Source of the DNA: Blattamonas nauphoetae | Lineage: Eukaryota > Preaxostyla > Oxymonadida | DNA: 64,000 nucleotides | Direction of reading: 5' to 3' | Assembly: GCA_033064195.1 (NCBI GenBank) | Contig: JARBJD010000006.1 | Span: 310,001-374,000 of the forward strand | In this document: one piece after another, positions 51,201 through 60,340 of the stretch | How positions within the stretch are numbered: position 1 is the first letter of the stretch | How the letters are laid out: each line of letters begins with the position of its first letter | Program-made: the position numbers and the translations under genes | Notes under the pieces: generated by a model | Database searches by the model: none | What the model saw: only the letters and a program-made list of their open reading frames with translations | Told to the model about the DNA's origin: nothing

Positions 51201-51997
51201 ATGCCAATCGTATACTCAGTTATCTCGCGTGGAATCATCGTTCTGAGCGAAGTTTCCAATGCATCTGGAAACATGGGTGAAGTTACGCGCAAAATATTAG
51301 AAAAGCTTCCCAGTACAGAATCAAAAATGTCGTATCGTTACGATGAGTGTGTTCATCCTTCTTTCCTCTCTATTCATTCAGTTTCACATATCATTACATG
51401 GTCAAATCTCACCTTTGCTACATGTGTCTCACTGATAATTCTTTTGATGCCAAAGTCGCATTCTCTTATCTATCTGCCCTCCAACAATCATTCTCCTCAA
51501 AATACGGAGAACGTGCTTACTCCGCGTCTTCAAATAGCATGCGCGATTACAACGATACAATGAGGACATTAATGGTATCACTCTTTTTTCTTTTCATAAT
51601 TTCAAAACAAGACGGACTACTCCGGAAAGAGCGTCGACAGAATTGCGCGAGCACAACAGGATGTAGCTGATACTAAGCAAATCATGGAACAAAATATTGG
51701 TCTTTACAACACATTTTTTGACTTCTTTCAGAGAAAATCTTGAACAGAGGTGAGAAACTTGATCTGCTCGTAGAGCAGTCCGAAGAGCTCGATCAAGCTG
51801 CATCTCAATTTCAAAAGTCGTCCAAAAAGTTGGAAAGAAAGATGTGGTACCAACACATTTGGCTCTGGGTTATTGTGGTGGTTGTGATCCTTGTTTGTTC
51901 TCCTCCCGATTTCATCTCTCTACAGCTTGTGATATTCTTCATTGTAGTAATCGCATGTGGAGGTTTTACTTTCAAGCGTTGCAGAAAGTCAAGCTAG
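51201..51997 (+). CDS. VAMP7: VAMP7-type longin R-SNARE
   Basis: Exons 51201-51346, 51382-51574, 51612-51699, 51732-51892 and 51926-51997 give 219 residues, matching VAMP7 (220). The longin domain starts MPIVYSVISRGIIVLSEV. The SNARE helix contains the zero-layer arginine near residue 148 (NRGEKLDLLVEQSEEL). The C-terminal anchor ends CGGFTFKRC, like VAMP7 CGGFTWPSC. Introns are tiny (35, 37, 32, 33 nt). The last is stop-free and inside the membrane anchor; removal gives an anchor of normal length. VAMP7 drives fusion of late endosomes/lysosomes with target membranes, with the longin domain as an autoinhibitory and sorting module. Confidence 0.93.
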
Positions 51998-52222
51998 TGA
52001 GAATTTCATATCATTTAAGCTTCGACAAGCGCTGAGACATTTGTCCCTCATATTTTCTTCAGTTCGTGATTTCCCCCTAATCTTCATTCCATTTCTGACA
52101 AACCGAACTCTTTTTCGTGTCCTCTCCCATTTATTTCGAAAATATCAAGGAAAAACCATGATTGTTTCAACCGGGATCTTACCCAATATAATTTATTCAA
52201 TCTTACTTCTTAGTTCGCATTC

Positions 52223-53332
52223 ATGGGAGTTGACTACTATCAAGTTCTTGGGGTTTCTCGTGATGCAGATCAAGAAGCCATCAAGAAAGCTTACAAGAAG
52301 CTCGCTTTAAAATGGCATCCAGGTCTCGCACTCTTGTGACTTATCTCATCTCATTTTTTTCTTATTCCTTGATACTTAATCAACAATTTCATAATCCATC
52401 GTACAGACCGAAACCGTGACAACAAAGAAAAAGCCACCGAGGAGTTCAAAAAAATCGGAGAAGCCTACGATGTCCTCTCTGACCCGGAGAAGCGCAAAGT
52501 TTACGATCGTTTCGGAGAGGACGGACTTAAAGGTCAAGGTGGTATTCCCAGCGACTTCATGAACGGTGGAGCTGGTGGTCCACAAGTATTCACCTTCACA
52601 TCATCAGGAATGCCCGATGGAATGCACTTCAGTTTCAGAGATCCATTTGAGATGTTCTCTCAAGTATTTGGTTCCCGCGATGGCTTTTCTGATATTGGTG
52701 GGGATATGGGTGGATTTAGCTCCTTCTTCGGCGGACCTCGACAAAGCTCGAGACGAGGAAATCCGAATCGATCCCCAGCCCAGCCAACCCAGGACCCACC
52801 CGTCTACCATGACTTAAACCTCTCACTCGATGATCTCTACACCGGTTGCACAAAGAAAATGAAGATTGAACGGACAGTCCTGCACGACGGACGGCCACAA
52901 AAGGAATCGAATCTTCTTCAGATTGAAATCAAGCCAGGATACAAAGAAGGAACAAAAATGACATTTGAACGGAGCGGAGATGAAAATCCGAATTCGATTC
53001 CGGCTGATGTTGTGTTTGTGGTAAAACAGAAACCGCACCCATATTTCACTCGCCAGGGAAATGACTTGCATTACACAATGGAAATTAGCCTCCAGCAAGC
53101 GTTATGCGGATTGGACACGAACATCTCACTTCTGGCGGGGAGGACGTATCATCTGAAGGTGAACACGGTGATCCAGAATGACACGACACACACGATCCCT
53201 GGACAAGGAATGCCGATCTCGAAGCATCCTGGGACGTTTGGAAACTTGGTGGTTCATTTTAAGGTGAAATTCCCGTACATGCTGACCCCGGACCAGAAGA
53301 CTCAGATTGCGAAGATTCTTGGTCAGCGATGA
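52223..53332 (+). CDS. Class B (DNAJB1/Sis1-type) J-domain co-chaperone
   Basis: Exons 52223-52322 and 52407-53332 (84-nt intron) give 341 residues, close to DNAJB1 (340). The J-domain starts [10 protein letters not shown], and the HPD motif (H32-P33-D34) is created only by splicing, since the intron splits the Asp codon. A Gly/Phe-rich region follows (~75-150). Two beta-rich substrate-binding domains with no cysteine zinc finger ([30 protein letters not shown]) and a C-terminal dimerisation segment complete the class B layout. It stimulates Hsp70 ATPase and delivers unfolded clients in the cytosol or nucleus. Confidence 0.95.
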
Positions 53333-53465
53333 TTGTGTTCTATGCTTCCTTTGGCTTTGCTTTCGTTTAATCATTCGAATTCCTCTAGCAATATTTCTGT
53401 TTCTGATTGTTGATTTGTACAAGTGATTTCGAGACTTTTGACCAAAAGGCTCTGATCAAAAAGTT

Positions 53466-54545
53466 ATGATTCAGATCAATCTCTCCTTCTCCATGTTCAT
53501 GTCTGAACAAGATTTTCTTGGTGAGTCCTCAGCTGCTCCTGAACCATTCCCGGACTTGAGCGATTTTGAATATCTCGACGCCGACTTCCCATTTGGTGAG
53601 CTCGAAAACGGGAATGATTGGAACTCGTTCTTCGCCGGCGATCAGTCAGCCAACCTGTCTTTTCTGCCTCGCTGCCCTTCTCCCACCATTCCAGTTGGAC
53701 CAGCACTGACTCCTTTATCTGGATTTCCCTTATCTGAATGGAGTTTGAATGCCGAACCAGAACACCGCCACAACACGCTCGATGTTCCTCGTGTGATCGC
53801 CTCTCACTCTCCTCCGCCTCAACCCACGATGCGGATCTCTCCCCCAAGTTTTGTTGCCCCGCATTTCCCAATGATTCTGCCACTCCCAACTTTCTCCCCA
53901 CAACATCCAGAACAACATCGATCGTTTCGACACAATGTCCAGTTGCCCAAATCACCAGCTGGTGGAAGCGGAGCAAACCCGACTAAGTCACAGATGCATG
54001 GACAGATTGTGGGAGTGTCGATCAACGAATCGGAGTTCGTTCAAGTGACGAAGGCAGACTCGTATCTGTTGCTGAACCCCGCCTCGCTGACAATCCGGGT
54101 GGGATCGTTTTCTGTCAAGAACGACTCTCATTTGGTTGGAGACGCGTCCGCTCTTGGGATTCGCGTTTCTTCGTCCCAACCGTCGGAAATGTGGATGAAT
54201 GATGCACAAAAACCAGAAAACAAGATGAAACTGAAACTGAACTATTCCGACATTTCGTGCCGAGTGGGACAGGAACGAACGCAGAAAGGGAAAAACACTC
54301 GCTTTGTTGTGTCTGTGACGATCGACACTGTGAGTCGAGGGAACCGAGATGGACTTGAGATGTTTGGATCAGGAATACTTGGGATGTTGAAGGGAGCAGA
54401 ATTGGGAAGAGTGGAAACTCGAACAGTTGGAGTGATTGTTGAGAGACACCAAGATTCCGCGAACACCTTTGCCCAACGCATCGCTGATCGGACGCAGAAG
54501 GAGAGTGGGACTGGAGAATCGGGAGGACGCTTTTCGGATGTTTGA
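53466..54545 (+). CDS. Hypothetical protein, acidic N-terminus
   Basis: One exon, 359 residues from ATG 53466; ATGs at 53493 and 53499 are alternatives. The first ~60 residues are acidic and aromatic (DLSDFEYLDADFPFGE), resembling a transcriptional activation segment. A Pro/His-rich linker (~90-155) follows. Residues ~165-330 are a beta-strand-rich folded domain with the blocks GQIVGVSINESEF, LTIRVGSFSVKN and FVVSVTIDTVSRG. This layout suggests a sequence-specific regulator, but I cannot tie the domain to a family. No signal peptide or membrane span. Confidence 0.6.
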   Translation: MIQINLSFSMFMSEQDFLGESSAAPEPFPDLSDFEYLDADFPFGELENGNDWNSFFAGDQSANLSFLPRCPSPTIPVGPALTPLSGFPLSEWSLNAEPEHRHNTLDVPRVIASHSPPPQPTMRISPPSFVAPHFPMILPLPTFSPQHPEQHRSFRHNVQLPKSPAGGSGANPTKSQMHGQIVGVSINESEFVQVTKADSYLLLNPASLTIRVGSFSVKNDSHLVGDASALGIRVSSSQPSEMWMNDAQKPENKMKLKLNYSDISCRVGQERTQKGKNTRFVVSVTIDTVSRGNRDGLEMFGSGILGMLKGAELGRVETRTVGVIVERHQDSANTFAQRIADRTQKESGTGESGGRFSDV

Positions 54546-55648
54546 TTGTTTGGCGGTATTTTTGTGTCTCATTTGGTGAGACCATTTCTTACCCCACCCA
54601 TGCTTTCTGATTTCATTGAATCAATTGAATATGTTTGATTCCTTTTTTGTAAATGAATGGCAACCTTATTCCGGAGCAGGTGGGGGTGACCACCACACGT
54701 GTCACATGTTTGGGCCGATCATCTCGTTTTTAAAAAAAGAAAGCGAATGGTTTCAATAATCGGGAAACGTCAAATAAATCGTATGCATGGGTGACCTGAC
54801 CAGAAATCGTAAAAAACTGAGAGAATGGACTGTCTGTCATCGACGATGTATTTCCGATTGTGGGTCGGATCTCGGAGAAATTAAAGTTTTCCCGATGACC
54901 AAAAAAATCAACTTCTGAGTGAAAAAGTGACATTCTGTTCAATCCTCTTGCGAAATTGTTGTCACATTTCTTTTTTTGAAAATCCTCTGATGTGAGACAA
55001 TCCTGTCAAAATTTGCCAATAACAACACACCTTTTGAGTGAGTGACCTGAAATCCCGAATGATGTATTAATTTGATAAATCCCATGACTACTGAAAGATA
55101 ACTGTGGTGAAAATGTGAAATCAGGCTTCAATTGTGTTGATACAGGTAATAAATGCCACTTCGATTTAGAATAATTCCATCTCGATTGTGACCTTCAGTC
55201 GACGGAACAATTCTGCATGTAGGTATGTTTTTCGTGGAATGTCCGATCGGTGGAATGATCGGATCTCGGTCACGAATACTCAATATGATTGCTCCATTCA
55301 TGGGCAGCCAACAATTTCGGCGATAATAGTAGTGTCACCAATTAGTCCGGTGTCACTAATTCGGCATTTTCTTTGAAACGATAGAGGATGTGGTGAATAT
55401 GAACTGTGTGAAATGATAGAGTTAAAAAAGTCCTCCTTCCCGAGAAAAACCTGCTAAACTGGTTGTGTGTTCAGTTTATGGGTCAGATCAAAAATCATCG
55501 GGAAAAAGAAGGAAGATTGGCTCTTAAAGATTGGATATTATGCACAATGTGAATTCAACCTAACTATCTTCTATGATTTCAACACAATTCCTGTAACTTT
55601 TTACAATTTATGTGCTAAAACTGAGATAAAGGGTGGATTCTTCATCAA
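54546..55648. other. Gene-free region upstream of the transposase
   Basis: About 1.1 kb of AT-rich sequence with no convincing coding frame, RNA gene or tandem repeat. If the transposase gene downstream belongs to a full element, its left end should lie here, but I could not find a matching inverted repeat on the far side. Confidence 0.5.
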
Positions 55649-56525
55649 ATGTCTGGTATATGTGATTTAGACGAATTTTCGTCTGAATATCTCTTGAGCA
55701 GTCCAATTGTCAAGAAGAAAAGACTGCACTCATTAATTCCTTCAGATGAAGCGAAGCGAAAGAAAGAAAAGCGGAGGGTCAAAGCAATCAAGGAAGGACG
55801 TGTTCCAGGGATAATTGGGAACCCACGGTATCTGACCCCCCAAGAAGAAGAAATACTTTTAGATGCAATAAGAAGAAGAGAATTCAACGAGAAGTGTCCG
55901 TCATATAATAAAGTTAGAAAATTGGTATCTTTTTTCTCGATTGAACTGAATTATAGGCGTTTCGAATTCGACTCCGAAGGGGATTGTCTCAATCTGTTCT
56001 GAAATACCCGTGTAGAACGTGGGTATATCGTTTTCTCAAGAGACACACATCCGTACACTCCATCCTGCCAACTCCTGTGGATGAGGCACGGTTCAAAGCC
56101 TCCACACTCCAACATATCCTTCCTTTTCTCCGCAAACTACTCAAACTCGTTGAGATCCATCAGTACCATCCAGACCTAATCTTACAGCTTGACGAAACGA
56201 GCCTCCAATCCAAAGCCTTTCGTCCCTCCAAATGCATAGGGACAACCAGTAGGGGGAAGTACTATGTCATGGAGACAAAACCGATTTCAAAAATGACAGC
56301 GTTATTTGTGTGTGCCGCTTCTGGTCGACACTACAAGACTCATCTTCTCTTTCCACAAAACATGACTCTTCCCCGACTTTCAGACTACAAGTATTCTATA
56401 TACACAGTCACCAAAACGCAACGTGGCTGGATGACGAAACCTGTATTTGCAGACATAGTGATGAACCAATTGGTACCAGAGATAGAGAAAGTCCGGCAAG
56501 ACCACATTCGAGAGCGAGAAGAATA

Positions 56526-57416
56526 CAGGTAGACTAGTTCTGAATTGTATTTTAATTTTTCAGAAATGTATTTTAATATTTCAGAAATGAACATAATTGT
56601 TCAGAAATGTATTTTAATTGTTCAGAAATGAACATGATAGTTCACAAATGAACAGAGATTTTTCAGAAATGAACAGCGATTATTCTGAAATGAACAGTGA
56701 TTTTTCAGAATTGAACGGCCTCTCTCTGTGTTCAGATTTGTGATTCATTCTCGACTTTAAACTCAACATGAGAATATCGAGGCGATCTCATCGTCGTCAT
56801 CGGTGATGATCATTGGTTTTCGAAGTGGAATTATCGTGCACTATCCTGGACAATGTCCTTCAGTGTTTGAGTTCAATTTTTTGTGCTCTTTTCATAAGAA
56901 ATGATGAAAACCACGAGTAAGACAGAGTAGATGTTGGTTGATTTTTGTCATGGTGGAATTCAATCTCGCAAAAAACCAGATTTTAGCTCCTCGTCTGTCA
57001 AAATACCTGTGAACTGAACCCGATTAAAGAAAACTTTGGAACTATGGCCCGGGAGAGTAAGTAAGTCTCTTCTGAGATGAGAACAACCATTTATCTAATA
57101 TAATTCAAAATCTCTCAGTGCGATTACCTGACGATATATGACAGTGGTCATTGAAATGGAGTTCCATCCGTTCTTTCAACCTCTTGTAAAACGTGTCGTC
57201 GAAAAAATATGCATGTAAAAGGACTGTTCATTTACGAACAATCCCTGTTCATTTCAGAAAAATCTCTATTCATATATGAATAATTCATGTTCATTTTTGA
57301 ATAATTAAAATACATTTCTGAACAATTATGTTCATTTCTGAACAATAAAAATGCATTTCTGAACAATTATGTTCATTTCTGAATAATTAAAATACAATTC
57401 AGAACTCGTCTAGCTG
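56526..57416. mobile_element. Non-autonomous TIR element (MITE), 891 bp
   Basis: The ends begin CAG(G/C)TAGAC(T/G)AGTTCTG, followed by near-identical sequence. The imperfect inverted repeats extend about 185 bp each side and are built of ~20-bp subrepeats such as TTCAGAAATGAACATAATTG. TA flanks both ends (56524-56525 and 57417-57418). Across a single TA the host transposase frame is continuous (EEY then HQKLEQEK), which confirms the boundaries. The interior has no coding frame. It probably depends on a pogo/Tc1-type transposase in trans. Confidence 0.85.
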
Positions 57417-57567
57417 TACCATCAGAAATTGGAACAAGAGAAGGCCAGCCCGAAGAAACGCAGTCCAAAGAAGCTAAGCGAGGCACGATCTGAAACAGAA
57501 GCCAGGGAAAGCGATTACGCATGGCTAGAAGGAATTAAGCGCGGAGTATCGACGAACAACAAAAGGT

Positions 57568-58530
57568 TAGGAGGCGATCCACAGCGAACAGTGATGATGG
57601 GAGGCGAAGCAGAGCGAACGGTGATGATGGGAGGCGAAGCACAGCGAACAGTGATGATGGGAGGCGATGCACAGCGAACGAACGCGATGGGAGGCGATGC
57701 ACAACGATTCGGGATGATGGGAGGCGAAGCAGAGCGAACGGTGATGATGGGAATCGAAGCAGAGCGAACAGTGATGATGGGAGGCGAAGCAGAGCGAACA
57801 GTGATGATGGGAGGCGAAGCAGAGCGAACGGTGATGATGGGAGGCGAAGCAGAGCGAACGGTGATGATGGGAGGCGATGCACAGCGAACGGTGATGATGG
57901 GAGGCGAAGCAGAGCGAACGGTGATGATGGGAGGCGAAGCAGAGCGAACGGTGATGATGGGAGGCGATGCACAACGATTCGGGATGATGGGAGGCGATGC
58001 ACAGCGAACGAACGTGATGGGAGGCGAAGCAGAGCGAACAGTGATGATGGGAATCGAAGCACAGCGAACGAACGTGATGGGAGGCGATGCACAACGATTC
58101 GGGATGATGGGAGGCGATGCACATCGAACGAACGCGATGGGAGGCGATGCACAACGATTCGGGATGATGGGAGGCGATGCACAGCGAACGAACGTGATGG
58201 GAGGCGAAGCAGAGCGAACAGTGATGATGGGAATCGAAGCACAGCGAACGAACGCGATGGGAGGCGATGCACAACGATTCGGGATGATGGGAGGCGATGC
58301 ACAGCGAACGAACGTGATGGGAGGCGAAGCAGAGCGAACAGTGATGATGGGAGGCGAAGCAGAGCGAACAGTGATGATGGGAGGCGAAGCAGAGCGAACG
58401 GTGATGATGGGAGGCGATGCACAGCGAACGAACGTGATGGGAGGCGAAGCAGAGCAAACAATGATGATGGGAATCGAAGCACAGCGAACGAACGTGATGG
58501 GAGGTGATGCACAACGAATGGAAGTGATCA
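57568..58530. repeat. 30-bp coding minisatellite, about 32 units
   Basis: Tandem 30-bp units with a conserved GGAGGCGA(A/T)GCA core and a few interchangeable variants (GTGATGATG, AACG(C/T)GATG, GGGATGATG). In the transposase frame each unit encodes ten residues, e.g. GGEAERTVMM or GGDAQRTNVM. Because the period is a multiple of three, frames on the opposite strand also stay open. It lies between the first and second catalytic Asp codons of the transposase. Confidence 0.95.
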
Positions 58531-59825
58531 CAAATGATTCACTGCGACTGGGAGGCGATGGGATGCAAGTAGCGGCGATGTGTAGCGATCAGACGAAATT
58601 GAGGACGATGAGAGCTGCAACTGAGCGTGCTCTCATCATTCTAGATGGCCACGTCTCACGTTCGCAACCTGACCTTATGTCGTGGCTTGCTGCACATCAA
58701 ATTGATGTTATAGTTCTCCCCTCTCACACTTCGGAGTTCCTTCAGCCATTGGATCAAGTTGTGAACAAAGAGTGGAAGAAAGCACTCAAGTCTGTCAGTA
58801 TGCCGAAGGACAAGAACGACCAATCACAACTGAACCAATTTATGAATAAGATTGATGGGGCGGTGACAAGAGCTCTCCAAGCTGACTACATCCGGAAAGG
58901 ATTCGAGAAGTGTGGTCTCATCCTTAGGTCTCCCACAAAAATGCTGATGAGTCTACGAAATGTGGGGCAGACCTTTGAAGAGTGGAAACAGACAAACACT
59001 CTTCAAAAAAAAGTAGATGACGAGTTGAATGTGAACTCAGATGACGGACTTGACTGTAACTGGAAGAACCAAATCAAAGGGGACCATCTCGATGAATGGG
59101 AATCGTTTACTGTAGAAAACGACAACTCGATCCCACCTTTGAAGCCCTCTGCATCGTTTCCGATCAGTGGGCATGTATTATCAGTCCATACTTCCTCCAT
59201 CGTTGGTTCGAGCACAACGCTGCCCAAAAACGGGTTGAAGAGGAGAGGGAAGTCGCTCGCCGCGCCAGAAATGAACGGAGGAGAGCGGCAACGTTTAGGA
59301 AGCTTGAGAAGCTCCAAGGAAAACAAGTGAGAAGACCCCCTCAACATGTGTCGCGAGAATTAAGAGTGATTCATGATGACAGCAGCGAGTCTTCAATTAG
59401 CCTCGGCCATGACGAAGAGTTCGATGATGTGGCCTTCATTCATGATCCGAATGAGAGTGATGATGACGATTCACTGTCTGAGTTAACCGATGGGAGCGTT
59501 TCGGAATCTATTTCAAATCATCTCAATCATCTCATGTCAGCAATCCACGGACGACTTCCTGGGAAAAGGAAAACTCGTCCTCCAAGCTCATTCCAAACAC
59601 AGACGCAAGTTCCCACCAGTAGGATATCGAATGACAGTCTCCGAGGACCACAGCAAAACTTTGTGGTTGATGCTGGGGGGATGATCCTTCTGGATTCCGA
59701 CAGCGATTGATTTCGTACATCTCTCTCCTTCTCCTCATCAAATGCTTCCTCCTCAAACTCCGCATGTTGCTCTCTTCTTCGTCTCTTCCGATTTGAATGG
59801 AGCATTTGGCAGACTAGTCATGAGG

Positions 59826-60101
59826 TCAGAACATCGAACACCCGTTCAGCAGACTGGTTCTAATCTCCAATGTTGTTCTCGCTCTCAAACTCGGACTCAG
59901 TCTCGAGCGACTGTCGTCAACAGCTGTGATGCAGATGAAGATCCTGTCTCCTGACTCGCGAATATCATGAACTATCATCTCCTCATCTGGTTCAGAAAGG
60001 AACAAAACCTCGATCACCTTGAGATTGTGGGGCAGGAGGAACGGCGACTGCATGTTGTTCGAGTTGGAGGTGTCACCGGCAATGGAGAAGAAAGTGGTCA
60101 T
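59826..60101 (-). CDS. Short hypothetical ORF
   Basis: 91 codons from ATG 60101, with ordered, protein-like sequence (LKVIEVLFLSEPDEEMIVHD) unlike the surrounding repeats. A further coding-like stretch in another frame lies upstream around 60250-60330, so it may be the last exon of a minus-strand gene whose 5' part is overrun by the 40-bp minisatellite. No family recognised; it may be a remnant. Confidence 0.3.
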   Translation of the reverse strand: MTTFFSIAGDTSNSNNMQSPFLLPHNLKVIEVLFLSEPDEEMIVHDIRESGDRIFICITAVDDSRSRLSPSLRARTTLEIRTSLLNGCSMF

Positions 60102-60340
60102 CGAGTGAGATATGGTGTTTGGACAAACTCACTATTGATCACACAGCGGATTAAGGACTGACAACGAGGAAGAAAGTTGATAAAATCCACTGGAATCAGA
60201 AGCTGCACCATGTATACGTTCAATTGACTACAATCCACTCACCCAGAAGTAGTTCACATTCGGGCTGTCGCTGGGCACTGATGCGAGTTTTTCGAATGTT
60301 CTTGTCGCTTATGCCAGGAGAGGCCTCGCATAATGGAAGT

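Larger units (their letters stand above)
55649..59710 (+). mobile_element. Pogo/Tigger-like DDE transposase gene, interrupted
   Basis: Exon 55649-55924 plus 55957-56523 (32-nt intron) encodes a DNA-binding N-terminus with WVYRFLKRH, typical of CENP-B/Tc5 helix-turn-helix domains, and the first catalytic Asp in LILQLDETSL. After an inserted TIR element (56526-57416) the same frame resumes at the target TA. A 30-bp minisatellite follows, then the second Asp (ALIILDGHVSR, near 58640) and the third (LPSHTSEFLQPLD) with 35 residues between them, the DD35D spacing of the pogo group. Near 59110 the frame changes; the downstream frame (charged coiled coil HNAAQKRVEEEREVARRAR, acidic tail) ends at TGA 59708-59710. 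Given the insertion and frame change it is unlikely to encode active enzyme now. A domesticated host gene cannot be excluded. Confidence 0.75.

Noticed and set aside
56524-57425. The TIR insertion read as an intron (GTAGAC...ATCAG)
   Set aside because: The splice phases do not match, while a TA duplication joins the frame exactly. A transposon-derived intron stays possible but is not needed.
57515-58531. Three long minus-strand open frames over the 30-bp repeat
   Set aside because: They are mirror images forced open by a 30-bp period. Frames end right at the array edges, whereas the + frame continues into the DDE motifs.
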